A stretch of 64,000 nucleotides of DNA from Bradyrhizobium ontarionense (lineage in GTDB: Bacteria; Pseudomonadota; Alphaproteobacteria; Rhizobiales; Xanthobacteraceae): the NCBI RefSeq assembly GCF_021088345.1, contig NZ_CP088156.1:1240001-1304000 (forward strand), in the 5' to 3' direction. Under the pieces are notes generated by a model. The model ran no database searches, was not told the DNA's origin, and was given only the letters and a program-made list of their open reading frames with translations. Within the stretch, counting starts at the first letter, position 1; each line of letters opens with the position of its first letter. Position numbers and translations under genes: made by a program. Positions 20,016-28,150 of this stretch are shown here, piece after piece.

Positions 20016-21416
20016 CTAGCGACCGTCTGGCGTGCGCACGCCGACCCAGCTGTCGCGGACCTGCTGGTAGTGCACGGTCGGATCGTAGGTGGTCGTCGAC
20101 AGGTTCAGCACCTGCGGTGACAGCCGGCCGACGCGCTGCAGCACGTTGTAGGACGCGACCACGCGGTCATGCTGCGCGGTCACCAGCGACACCCGCGCAT
20201 TGACCAGCGCCTGCTGGGCGTTGAGCACGTCAAGGGTCGTACGCTGTCCCGCCTTGGCCTCTTCCCGCACGCCGTTGAGCGCGATCTCCGAGGCCGAGAC
20301 CTGCGCCTGGGCCGACGCCACCTGGGCCTTGCCGGCGAGCAGATTGCCCCAAGCGGACACCAGATCGGAGCGAGCCTGGTCACGCGTGGTTTCGAGGTTG
20401 AGGCGCTGCTGAGCCAGGCTTTCTTTCGACGCCCGGATCAGCGCGTACTCAGCTCCCCCCTGATAGATGGGGACGGTGAGCTGCGCTACGGCAGACGCAC
20501 CGAACGAGCGATAGGCTGTGAGGCTCTGTTCGTAGGACTGCTGGGCCGAGGCCTGAACTGTGACGGTTGGCAGCAGAGCGCCTTCCTGAATCTTGACCTG
20601 CAGATGTTGGACATCGATCCCGTACATCGCGGATGTGACGTTCGGATTTTCGGTCAGGGCGGTGCTGATCGCCTGCTGCAATGTCGAGGGCAGGAAACGA
20701 TCGACCGGCGCACCCGGAGCCAAGTTCTCCGGATCGTTGCCGATGATGCGACGGAAATTCGAACGGGTGGTCGTCAAGTTGGATTCGGCCGTCAACTGCT
20801 GGGTACGGCCGGCTGCCAGCTGCGCCTCCGACTGGGCCACGTCGGTTCGAGTCACCTCGCCGACATTGAAGCGATCGCGGGTCTGCTTGAGCGTCTGTTC
20901 GAGCACGCGGGTGTTGCTGCGCTGAACCTCGACGATCGCAGAGTCGCGCAGGTAGTCCATGTAGATCTGGGCAGCCTGAAACAGCACGGTCTGCTCGAGC
21001 ACGCGCAACGCTTCGCGCTGTCCCGAGACTTGCGCCTCTGCCTTCCGAACGCCGTTCGCGGTCTGCTGACCGTTGTAGAGCGTCTGCGTCACGTTCAGTC
21101 CGACGCTTCGCGGCCTCTGCACACCGTGGGCTCCCGGAGTAGCTGGCGCGGCTTGCGCATCCTGATACTGATAGCCCGCCGTCGCAGTGAGGTTGACCTT
21201 CGGCCGATATCCCGAAAGAGCCTGCGGCACGCCTTCGTCAGTCGAGCGAACGAGAGCCCGCTGCGCGTTCAGCTGCGGATTGTTCTGATAGGCGCGAACC
21301 AGCGCAGCCTCGATCGTGTCGGCCAGCGCAGGCATCGGGCCTGCACAAGCCATCACGAGGACCGCAGCCGCCGCTGCGGTGACGAGCTTCACCCCAAACA
21401 TCCCTGTTCCATTCAT
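20016..21416 (-). CDS. tolC: TolC-family outer membrane efflux/secretion channel
   Basis: Outer membrane channel serving tripartite efflux pumps and type I secretion. It has 466 residues. The signal peptide is VKLVTAAAAAVLVMACAG...PALA, cleaved before DTIEAALVRAYQNNPQLNAQ, which is the typical mature start. Two internally repeated halves of long helices follow (for example VLEQTVLFQAAQIYMDYLRD and LNGVREEAKAGQRTTLDVLN) with PxxLNAQRALV and RTTLDVLNAQQALVNA motifs. It is downstream of the pcm-like gene on the same strand, a conserved alphaproteobacterial order, but with a 270-bp gap. Unlike the NodT-type lipoprotein at 38010 it lacks a lipobox at the cleavage site. Confidence 0.93.
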   Translation of the reverse strand: MNGTGMFGVKLVTAAAAAVLVMACAGPMPALADTIEAALVRAYQNNPQLNAQRALVRSTDEGVPQALSGYRPKVNLTATAGYQYQDAQAAPATPGAHGVQRPRSVGLNVTQTLYNGQQTANGVRKAEAQVSGQREALRVLEQTVLFQAAQIYMDYLRDSAIVEVQRSNTRVLEQTLKQTRDRFNVGEVTRTDVAQSEAQLAAGRTQQLTAESNLTTTRSNFRRIIGNDPENLAPGAPVDRFLPSTLQQAISTALTENPNVTSAMYGIDVQHLQVKIQEGALLPTVTVQASAQQSYEQSLTAYRSFGASAVAQLTVPIYQGGAEYALIRASKESLAQQRLNLETTRDQARSDLVSAWGNLLAGKAQVASAQAQVSASEIALNGVREEAKAGQRTTLDVLNAQQALVNARVSLVTAQHDRVVASYNVLQRVGRLSPQVLNLSTTTYDPTVHYQQVRDSWVGVRTPDGR

Positions 21417-21686
21417 TTGTTACCGGCTCGAACGCCAGAGCCGGGCCGTAACCTGTTGAAGAGACTCCCGCGCGCCTCGCACCTTATTCCCCATGAAAGC
21501 GCAACGGAACTACCCTAGCCTGGAACTCGTGCGGAAAACTGTCAACGTGCAGCATCCGGGCCACACTTCTGATTTGAAACAGAATTTTGCCGACCTGCAG
21601 CCGCGAAGACGACTCGACGAGACCTTACTGCGCTACGGAATCACCGCGCAGTCCCGTGAGTCCACGAAGAACGTCGTGCAGGCGAT

Positions 21687-22352
21687 CTAAAAAACGAACT
21701 CAGGAACCTGCTCGAGACCGGGAAGAACCGGTGCCGCAGCATCGAACAGGACCCTGCTGCCGATATCATCATGCGATCGCGTAAAGATCATGGCGCGGGC
21801 GGGCCTGGTCTTCGCGAAAACGCCGACCAGCCGGCCGCCCTCCTTGAGCTGGCGACAAAGGCCGTCCACGGCGATCTCGGTAGCCCCGTTCAGGAGAATC
21901 ACGTCGAAGCGCCCGTCGGCCGGATCGCCCTGCACGGCCGGCGCGACGCGAATCGTAACCGGGCAGCCTTCAACGCCGGCCAGCGACTGCTTGGCCCGCC
22001 CTTCCAAGCCAGAATCAACCTCGGTCGCCGTCACGCTACCGGCAAGCTTTGCCGCAAGCGCGGCGAGATAACCTGTCGCGCACCCGACGATCAGCACGCT
22101 ATCGGTCGACTTGATCTCGGCGGCCTGCAGCAACTTGCCAATCAGCATCGGCTTGATCAGAAAGCGCTTCGCAGAACCTGCCTCCGCAACATCGAGGTCC
22201 AGGTCAAGGTAGGCCAGCGCCCGTCGATCCGACGGGACATAGGCTTCCCGGGGCACGGTCAGCATCGCATCCAGCACACGCTGATCGGTGACGTCGTTGG
22301 TGCGTACCTGACCATCGACCATTTTCTGGCGCGCCGTCGCGAAGGAAGACAT
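21687..22352 (-). CDS. Protein-L-isoaspartate O-methyltransferase-like protein
   Basis: SAM-dependent methyltransferase of the PCMT family (protein repair at damaged Asp/Asn). It has 221 residues from the ATG at 22352 (MSSFATARQKMVDGQVRTND, the typical alphaproteobacterial start). An upstream extension of 20 codons is unlikely. Seen: VREAYVP-like VPREAYVPSDRR, the SAM motif SVLIVGCATGYLAALAAKLAG, and FDVILLNGATEIAV. The SAM loop has GCATGY instead of the usual GTGSGY, and the substrate loop is shorter than in E. coli Pcm. The enzymatic activity is therefore not certain. Located just upstream of tolC, as in many relatives. Confidence 0.85.
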   Translation of the reverse strand: MSSFATARQKMVDGQVRTNDVTDQRVLDAMLTVPREAYVPSDRRALAYLDLDLDVAEAGSAKRFLIKPMLIGKLLQAAEIKSTDSVLIVGCATGYLAALAAKLAGSVTATEVDSGLEGRAKQSLAGVEGCPVTIRVAPAVQGDPADGRFDVILLNGATEIAVDGLCRQLKEGGRLVGVFAKTRPARAMIFTRSHDDIGSRVLFDAAAPVLPGLEQVPEFVF

Positions 22353-22499
22353 GAGCAGACCTGCATGCAAAGCGGATGGACCGCGAACGATCTGCGTCAT
22401 CTTTTGGTACAAGGCTTCCGAAAACGCAACACGCGGTTCAAACGGATGCGCCGCAATGCACCGATGCGCTCCCCGGAGACGTCGATGCGCCGAAACGGA

Positions 22500-22685
22500 T
22501 TACTCGATCACCACAACCAGACGGCCGATCAGCTGCGCGAGTTCGTCCAGGTGCTCGGAATCACCCCGGGTCACAGCGTTGACCAGACGGTTGAGACATT
22601 CGTCATCGGAGAGACGGTCGACCTGATCGGGAATCAAGGATGGGGCTGAGACGCTTTGCGTGAACTGGATGATGGTGTTTGACAT
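22500..22685 (-). CDS. Small conserved-looking protein, 61 residues
   Basis: Function unknown. MSNTIIQFTQSVSAPSLIPD leads into an acidic helical segment DQVDRLSDDECLNRLVNAV and a second helix HLDELAQLIGRLVVVIE. The ATG at 22685 has GGAG nine bases upstream; a second ATG five codons earlier would include that site. It is soluble with no signal. It is 147 bp upstream of the pcm-like gene on the same strand. Confidence 0.55.
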   Translation of the reverse strand: MSNTIIQFTQSVSAPSLIPDQVDRLSDDECLNRLVNAVTRGDSEHLDELAQLIGRLVVVIE

Positions 22686-22783
22686 CTGAAAACACTCCAT
22701 GACGTCCGGCGCTGGCGAGTTCCTGCCGACTATCCCCGGCCAATTGCCCTCATTCTAGTGAAATTCCTGTCATCCAATTGTGG

Positions 22784-22865
22784 GCGACGATTGCCCATCA
22801 AGCGTTCAAAGACAGAATAAGTGCATGATCTCCTTCGATTTTACCCATATGTGGGCAATCGTCGC
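22784..22865. repeat. 14-bp perfect inverted repeat in the gap before tRNA-Asn
   Basis: GCGACGATTGCCCA (22784-22797) and TGGGCAATCGTCGC (22852-22865) are exact reverse complements separated by 54 bp. Each arm also contains or abuts a smaller palindrome (TGGGC...GCCCA on the left, CCCATATGTGGG on the right). It may be regulatory for the small minus-strand gene or the tRNA, or the trace of a mobile element. Confidence 0.5.
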
Positions 22866-22942
22866 GAGGACGCGATTTGGTTCTATGCAAGGCGAAAAGG
22901 CTTTGTTATACGCTGCCCGCTCGCGAACATTGCTTCGCCTGT

Positions 22943-23017
22943 TCCTCGGTAGCTCAGCGGTAGAGCATTCGACTGTTAATCGAATGGTCGCTGGTTCGAA
23001 TCCAGCCCGGGGAGCCA
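22943..23017 (+). tRNA. tRNA-Asn (anticodon GTT)
   Basis: 75 nt including an encoded CCA. The 7-bp acceptor TCCTCGG pairs with CCGGGGA (one G-U), and the discriminator is G. The D-loop has GTAGCTCAGCGGTAGAGC, the anticodon loop is CTGTTAA with GTT at 22975-22977, and the T-arm is CTGGTTCGAATCCAG. All four helices form. Confidence 0.97.
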
Positions 23018-23236
23018 TTCTGGCCCATGCCGAATGGTTCTTCTTCTCCAACACCCATCAATTTCGCCTCTGAACGTTTGGCGCAGACCGGTTGGCTGCG
23101 GATGTGGCCATATCGACGTCGCGAATCCCGCCGTTCACGGGCGTCCCGGCCGGATGGGACGCACGCGGCTGCCCGCCTTGACGGCGCATGAGTGCTCGGG
23201 CAAGCGAGGCCCACCTCTTGCGAGCGACGAACCGCG

Positions 23237-23740
23237 ATGCCCATTTCCGATCATCTCAGAGCCGTCCGCAGCAAGATCGGCCACGATCTGCTGGCCACCA
23301 CGGCGGTCTCGATCTCGTTGTTCGACGACCAGGGATGCATCCTGCTCGGGCGCGACGCCGAAACGGGCTTGTGGACGCTGCCCGGCGGCGCCATCGATCC
23401 AAACGAGCACCCGGCCGACGCAGCCACGCGCGAATGCTTCGAGGAGACTGGTCTGCTGGTTCGGCCACAGCGCCTGCTCGGCGTTTTTGGCGGGCCTGAG
23501 TTCCTCGTCCGTTATCCCAATGGCGATCTGACCTACTATACGGTGATCGCGTTCGAAGCCGCCCTCGTTGGCGGCGCGCTCGTCCCCGACGGAGATGAGA
23601 TCGCGAGCCTGCGCTTCGTCGACCGGTTTGAGTGGGAACGGCTCGAGTTATCGCCGTCGAGCCGAATCATCTCGCGGCAGGCTTTCAATCATGACCCCGC
23701 GCCCTACTTCGCTGCGGCGGGTTGGCGGCCCGAGAGCTGA
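23237..23740 (+). CDS. Nudix hydrolase
   Basis: Hydrolyses a nucleoside diphosphate linked to some other moiety; substrate unknown. It has 167 residues with a complete Nudix box: G-x5-E-x7-REC-x-EE-x-GL in GAIDPNEHPADAATRECFEE followed by TGLL. Around it, TTAVSISLFDDQGCILLGRD forms the usual first strands. The frame is open 15 codons further up, and the ATG at 23237 (MPISDHLRAVRSKIG) is chosen as the more family-like start, although no clear Shine-Dalgarno is visible. The EamA transporter gene starts 4 bp after its stop, suggesting one transcript. Confidence 0.88.
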   Translation: MPISDHLRAVRSKIGHDLLATTAVSISLFDDQGCILLGRDAETGLWTLPGGAIDPNEHPADAATRECFEETGLLVRPQRLLGVFGGPEFLVRYPNGDLTYYTVIAFEAALVGGALVPDGDEIASLRFVDRFEWERLELSPSSRIISRQAFNHDPAPYFAAAGWRPES

Positions 23741-23744
23741 TCCG

Positions 23745-24590
23745 TTGGACCCCGTCGCCGCGAGTCTCATGCTGATCGCCGGTCTGCTCCATGCAAGCTG
23801 GCACGCGATCGTCAAGACCGGCAGCGGTCTGTCGATCCTGGCAGGCATGGGTCTGGTGAGCAGCGTGCTCACGCTGCCCTTTTTGCTCATGGTTCCAGTC
23901 CCGGCACCATCCACCTGGCCCATCATCCTCGTGTCGCTGGTCTTGCACGCAGGATACAAGGCAAGCCTCGCAATCGCCTACCGCTCGTCCGAACTTGGGC
24001 GTTCCTATCCGATCGCCCGGGGCACGGTGCCGCTGTTCGCAACGCTGTTTGCCTATGTGGGACTGCAGCAGTTGCCTCAGCCGGCACAGTTCATCGGCAT
24101 CGCCGTCGTCGTCCTCGGCATTCTCGGCTTGGCCCGCGACCGCAGGCATGGTCCGATCGACCGCCGCGCCTTCTGGGCTGCGATCTTTGCCGCGGCAATG
24201 GTTGCCGCCTATGCAGTCATCGACGCCGCAGGCACCCGACAGGCGGAAGGATGGGCTTCGTTCACCGCCTGGATGGTCGTGCTCGACAGCCTCTTCTTCT
24301 TCATCGTCGCGGCGACACACCGCGGTGCAGCCATCCTGTCAGATATGCGCGAAGCCTTCATTCCGGTGCTCATCGCCGGCGTTCTGGGCCTGGCCTCATT
24401 CACCGTCTTCCTTTGGGCTCTGAGTCGGAATCCGATCGCGAATGTCGTGGCCTTCCGCGAATGCAGCGTTCTCTTTGCGACTGTGATCGGAATCTTCTTT
24501 CTCGGCGAACGCGCAACCACATGGCGCCTGGGTTGCGCCGCGCTGGTGGCTGCCGGTCTCGTGCTGATCGCGATGCTGCGGGCTGCCTGA
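23745..24590 (+). CDS. EamA/DMT-family transporter
   Basis: Inner-membrane transporter of the drug/metabolite superfamily; substrate unknown. About 281 residues with nine or ten hydrophobic helices in two EamA-like halves: LMLIAGLLHASWHAIVKTGS at the start, then IPVLIAGVLGLASFTVFLWA and IANVVAFRECSVLFATVIGI with FFLGERATTWRL, the classic end of the second half. The start is uncertain: TTG at 23745 directly after the Nudix stop, ATG at 23769, or ATG at 23690 inside the Nudix gene. I give the TTG because it preserves the full first helix without overlap. Confidence 0.82.
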   Translation: MDPVAASLMLIAGLLHASWHAIVKTGSGLSILAGMGLVSSVLTLPFLLMVPVPAPSTWPIILVSLVLHAGYKASLAIAYRSSELGRSYPIARGTVPLFATLFAYVGLQQLPQPAQFIGIAVVVLGILGLARDRRHGPIDRRAFWAAIFAAAMVAAYAVIDAAGTRQAEGWASFTAWMVVLDSLFFFIVAATHRGAAILSDMREAFIPVLIAGVLGLASFTVFLWALSRNPIANVVAFRECSVLFATVIGIFFLGERATTWRLGCAALVAAGLVLIAMLRAA

Positions 24591-24710
24591 AGCGGCCGCA
24601 CTTCACGGCGGGCGATCATAGTTCCATGTTCATCGCATTGTGCATTGACGTCCACTCGCGCAACAAACGGCGAAAGATTCCGATAAAACTGCTGGTTGCA
24701 AATTTAAGAT

Positions 24711-24733
24711 AACTAATTCAGTGTCAATTAGTT
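24711..24733. promoter_or_regulatory. 8-bp inverted repeat upstream of tandem response regulators
   Basis: AACTAATT (24711-24718) and AATTAGTT (24726-24733) are perfect reverse complements with a 7-bp spacer, in an unusually AT-rich stretch about 75 bp upstream of the GTG at 24807. The geometry fits an operator for a dimeric regulator; the regulator is unknown. Confidence 0.4.
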
Positions 24734-24806
24734 TGCCATTCTGAGTCTTGAAGCACTGTGTTTGTAGCGTGAGCGTCCTTCAGTTCCGCTGATACTGAGG
24801 TGGCCC

Positions 24807-25271
24807 GTGCCTACTGTCCTGATTATTGATGATGATCATGCCACGCGCGCTGCGCTGGAAACATTGCTGAAGAAGAAGCGGTTCTGCGTTTTTCTTGCGC
24901 CGGACGGACCTACCGGTATCCGGCTGATTGGCAGCGTTTCATTCGATGCCGTTGTCATCGATATGTTCATGCCGGGCATGGATGGGATCGCGACTATCCG
25001 TGAACTGATCAAGATTGATGTCACGGTACCGTTCGTTGCGATCTCCGGTTACGCATTCACCGACAAGAAGCAGGGAGCCCCCGATTTCCTCGGGATGGCG
25101 ATCAAGCTCGGCGCCACGGCGGCACTGCAGAAGCCTTTCGACATCCTCGACCTGCTCGAAGCGGTAGATCGTGCGATCGAGGTCAGGCAACGCCTCCTTG
25201 CCGAGGCCCGGCAACCCCGCTCCACGCCAGCATCCGTGCGGAGGGCCTCATGGCGAACATCCTTGTCGTAG
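24807..25271 (+). CDS. Stand-alone response regulator receiver protein A
   Basis: Single-domain receiver with no output domain. It has 154 residues starting at GTG (MPTVLIIDDDHATRAALETL). Acidic pocket DDD is at 8-10, phospho-acceptor Asp52 is in VVIDMFMPGMDG, Ser80 is in AISGY and Lys109 is in LQKPFD. Between the Ser and the Lys is the segment QGAPDFLGMAIKLGA, longer than usual and shared with the next gene. The C-terminal 35 residues are basic and probably disordered. It overlaps the next gene by 22 bp in another frame. No histidine kinase is nearby. Confidence 0.88.
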   Translation: MPTVLIIDDDHATRAALETLLKKKRFCVFLAPDGPTGIRLIGSVSFDAVVIDMFMPGMDGIATIRELIKIDVTVPFVAISGYAFTDKKQGAPDFLGMAIKLGATAALQKPFDILDLLEAVDRAIEVRQRLLAEARQPRSTPASVRRASWRTSLS

Positions 25272-25666
25272 ATGACGAAGTCGGCGTCTGCTGCGTGATC
25301 CAGCATCTTCTGGTCCGCGAAGGCTACGCGGTCACGGCGGTAACGGACGGCCGGTTGGCGATGGATGCGGTAACCCGCGGTGATTTTGCTGCCGCGCTGA
25401 TCGATCTCAACCTCGCTGACATGGACGGCAATGACGTCATCCGGGCGGCACGCGCAGCCCGGCCGAACATGCCGATCGTTCTGATGTCGGGCCTGGTGCT
25501 GGAGTCCGGGCGCGGGACACCCGATTTCCTGGGACTGTCCGCCAAGGTGAGCGGCCTTCATCGGTTGGCGAAGCCGTTCAAACCGCGCGACCTCGCGCAG
25601 TTGATGCGGGACATTCTCCCTCACGACGCGGATTCCCTCGCCGTTGCGACGATGCTCCGGCAGTGA
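25250..25666 (+). CDS. Stand-alone response regulator receiver protein B
   Basis: Single-domain receiver of 138 residues (MANILVVDDEVGVCCVIQHL). Acidic pair DD is at 8-9, phospho-acceptor Asp52 is in ALIDLNLADMDG, Ser80 is in LMSGL and Lys108 is in LAKPFKP. It has the same PDFLG segment (residues 91-95) as receiver A, indicating an old tandem duplication. The ATG lies inside the end of gene A, so the two are co-translated. It carries no DNA-binding or enzymatic output domain. Confidence 0.88.
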   Translation: MANILVVDDEVGVCCVIQHLLVREGYAVTAVTDGRLAMDAVTRGDFAAALIDLNLADMDGNDVIRAARAARPNMPIVLMSGLVLESGRGTPDFLGLSAKVSGLHRLAKPFKPRDLAQLMRDILPHDADSLAVATMLRQ

Positions 25667-25819
25667 TCCGGTGGTGAGATCGATGACAGAGACATCGAGG
25701 CGATATAAGTCATCGGGAATGTGACGTCGTTCACAAGCCGACCTCGCAGACCTGGCTATTTTCGCAGAAGCGAAAGACAGCGGTAACCAATTAGGTCTTT
25801 CGTCCCGGATCGCTACAAT

Positions 25820-25836
25820 TTGAGCGATCCGCTCAA
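25820..25836. promoter_or_regulatory. Operator-like palindrome TTGAGCG-ATC-CGCTCAA
   Basis: Seven-base perfect arms around a 3-bp spacer, 26 bp before the GTG of the small downstream gene. An overlapping second palindrome (GGATCGCT at 25807-25814 and AGCGATCC at 25823-25830) shares half of it. It may be a binding site for a dimeric regulator or a hairpin ahead of the small gene. Confidence 0.4.
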
Positions 25837-25862
25837 TTTGGACAAAGTGGAGTTTTGCGATC

Positions 25863-26069
25863 GTGGCTCGCAGTTTGCGCGAGGGCACGATGAGCGAAGC
25901 CGAATACGAATTGTTGCTGGACGTTGTAAGAACGGCTATTGCGCCCGAGCCCGAGACTGATTCCATGGCCCGCATGTTCTCGATTCTGAATTTCCCCAAG
26001 GCCGCCAACGACAACCTTGGCGCTTGGCCGCTGCTGCCATTCCCTGACGGATGGTTTGCTGCCTGCTGA
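25863..26069 (+). CDS. Small hypothetical protein, 68 residues
   Basis: Family not recognised. MARSLREGTMSEAEYELLLD leads into VVRTAIAPEPETDSMARMFS and ILNFPKAANDNLGAWPLLPF, giving a helix followed by a Pro/Trp-rich tail. The GTG at 25863 has GGAG about ten bases upstream. The internal ATG at 25890 (MSEAEYEL), with GAGGG close by, is an equally good start and would give 59 residues. The palindrome at 25820-25836 is just upstream. Confidence 0.45.
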   Translation: MARSLREGTMSEAEYELLLDVVRTAIAPEPETDSMARMFSILNFPKAANDNLGAWPLLPFPDGWFAAC

Positions 26070-26299
26070 TTCGTTTGCGCGATTCGCGTGCGGCCAAAGT
26101 TGGTTTGCCAAGACCCGATCCGCCGCTCGCGCCGATACGGAGACGCCCTGACGGAAACGCCCTGAACCGCCTGGCTGGGCTCAGGCAGGCTCGTGTCGTC
26201 ACCGCGCTCGCCTACAAAACGGACGAAACCTCCGCCTGATGCTGGTGTTCGCTCCGTGCGGCGACGGTACAAGACCGCCGCCACACCGAAGGATGCCGC

Positions 26300-28057
26300 C
26301 TATTGCTTGACTGCGAACACCCAGACGACGCCGCCTTGCGGGACGTTGTCCTCAACACCGGTGTTGCCCTTCGCAAGGGCATCCTGGATACGTTGCGCGT
26401 CGACGCCCCAGCCTGACTGCACTGCAATGTACTGGACGCCGTCGACCTCATAGGCGACCGGCATACCCATGATTCCCGAATTCGTCTTCTGCTCCCACAG
26501 TAGCTCTCCCGTCTTGGCGTGGAACGCCCGGAACATCCGGTCGTTGGTACCGCCGACCAGAACGAGATCGCCGGCCGTGGCCGTCACCGAGCCGAACAGC
26601 TGCGACTTCGGGAAATTGTGCGACCAGACCTTCTTGCCTGATGCAGGATCCCAGGCCTGCAGTTCGCCGAAATGATCCGCGCCGGGCCGCACCGTCAGCC
26701 CGATGTCCTCGGCCTTCGTGCCGAGCCACAATTGTCCTGGAACGAGCGGCAGCTTCTCACCGGTGAAGCCCCCACAGAAATTCTCGTTCGCCGGCACGTA
26801 GACGAAGCGTGTCTTCTGGCTGTAGGCGGCGGAGGGCCAGTCCTTGCCGCCCCAGAGCGACGGACAGAAATCGACCCGCTTGCCGAGCGTCGGCTTGTGC
26901 GCGGGATCGACGATCGGCCGTCCGGTCTCCGGCTCAATGCCCTTCCAGACGTCGGTGTGGACGAAATTCCAGCCGCTGACGTAGTTGATGCGCTCCGGCG
27001 TGCGTTCCAGCACCCAGAAGATCGCGTCGCGGCCGGGATGGATCAGGCTCTTGAAGCTGCGGCCGTCGCGCTGCAGATCGACCAGCATCGGCGCATCGAC
27101 CTCGTCCCAGTCCCAGGAATCGTTCTGGTGATACTGGAAATGCGTCTTGATCTTGCCCGTCGCCGGATCGAGCGCAATCACCGAGCTGGTGTAGAGATTG
27201 TCGCCGGGATGCATCCCGCCGGGCCAGGGCGCCGCATTGCCGACACCCCAGTAGACCGTCTTGGTGTCCTTGTCGTAGGTGCCGGTCATCCAGGCCGATC
27301 CGCCACCGGACTTCCAGTCATCGCCGCTCCAGGTGTCATGCCCCGGCTCGCCCTCGGCAGGGATCGTGAAGGTGCGCCAGAGCTCCTTGCCGTCCTCGGC
27401 GTCGTACGCCGCGACATAGCCGCGCACGCCGAACTCTCCGCCCGAACCGCCGACCATCACCTTGCCGTCGACGATGAGCGGCATCAGCGTGAGATACTGT
27501 CCCTTCTTGTAGTCCTGGACCTTCTTGTCCCACAGCACCTTGCCGGTCTTGGCGTCGAGCGCCACCAGATGATCGTCTGTGGTGGCGAGATAGAGCTTGT
27601 CCTGCCACAGGCCGACGCCGCGATTGGTCGGATGCAGTTGGAACAGATCCTCTGGCAGCTCCCGCTTGTAGCGCCAGTACTGATCACCGGTCTTGGCATT
27701 GAGCGCGATCACCTGCCCCATCGGCGTCGTGATGAACATGACGCCGTTGTTGACCAGCGGCGGAGCCTCATGCCCCTCGACTACGCCGGTGGCGAAGGTC
27801 CATGCCGGCACCAGGTTCTTGACGTTGGTCGTGTTGATCTGATCGAGCGGGCTGTAGCCCTGGCCATCATAGGTCCGGCGATAGAGCATCCAGTTGCCGG
27901 GCTCCGGATTCTCCAGCCGCGCGCTGGTGACGGAACTGTAGCTCTCGATCGGCCCGGCGATGGCGGCGGGGGCGGCGAGACAGGTGAGCGCGACGGAGCT
28001 CGACAACAGCCATTGCTTGACGGTCTTCGACGTGACGGTTGTGGACTTGATGGTCAT
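26300..28057 (-). CDS. PQQ-dependent alcohol dehydrogenase with lanthanide-type DxD motif
   Basis: Periplasmic quinoprotein of 585 residues in the methanol/ethanol dehydrogenase family. The ATG at 28057 has GGGGAGG seven bases upstream and starts a signal peptide cleaved after AAIA (about residue 34). Propeller repeats of the type IALNAKTGDQYWRY and VALDAKTGKVLWDK are seen. Metal and PQQ residues: Glu208 in GGSGGEFGVRG, Asn274 in GVGNAAPWPGG, and catalytic Asp316 in WDWDE. Asp318, two positions on, matches the extra Asp that binds lanthanides in XoxF-type enzymes. The adjacent Cys pair that forms the vicinal disulfide ring in this family is missing; LFQLHPTNRGVGL is at its place. The mature protein has only two Cys, far apart. 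Downstream of a Rieske gene. Not a standard XoxF. Confidence 0.9.
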   Translation of the reverse strand: MTIKSTTVTSKTVKQWLLSSSVALTCLAAPAAIAGPIESYSSVTSARLENPEPGNWMLYRRTYDGQGYSPLDQINTTNVKNLVPAWTFATGVVEGHEAPPLVNNGVMFITTPMGQVIALNAKTGDQYWRYKRELPEDLFQLHPTNRGVGLWQDKLYLATTDDHLVALDAKTGKVLWDKKVQDYKKGQYLTLMPLIVDGKVMVGGSGGEFGVRGYVAAYDAEDGKELWRTFTIPAEGEPGHDTWSGDDWKSGGGSAWMTGTYDKDTKTVYWGVGNAAPWPGGMHPGDNLYTSSVIALDPATGKIKTHFQYHQNDSWDWDEVDAPMLVDLQRDGRSFKSLIHPGRDAIFWVLERTPERINYVSGWNFVHTDVWKGIEPETGRPIVDPAHKPTLGKRVDFCPSLWGGKDWPSAAYSQKTRFVYVPANENFCGGFTGEKLPLVPGQLWLGTKAEDIGLTVRPGADHFGELQAWDPASGKKVWSHNFPKSQLFGSVTATAGDLVLVGGTNDRMFRAFHAKTGELLWEQKTNSGIMGMPVAYEVDGVQYIAVQSGWGVDAQRIQDALAKGNTGVEDNVPQGGVVWVFAVKQ

Positions 28058-28150
28058 GGACAAACCTCCCCTGCTTACGTTTTTTCGCTTCAATACTTGT
28101 CGTGACAGTTGTCGTGACGACGCGAGTTCCGATAGGCACACGAGATCTCA

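Noticed and set aside
21493..21690. 65-residue ORF between tolC and the pcm-like gene
   Set aside because: No start signal, no family, and it lies in the likely tolC promoter region on the opposite strand.
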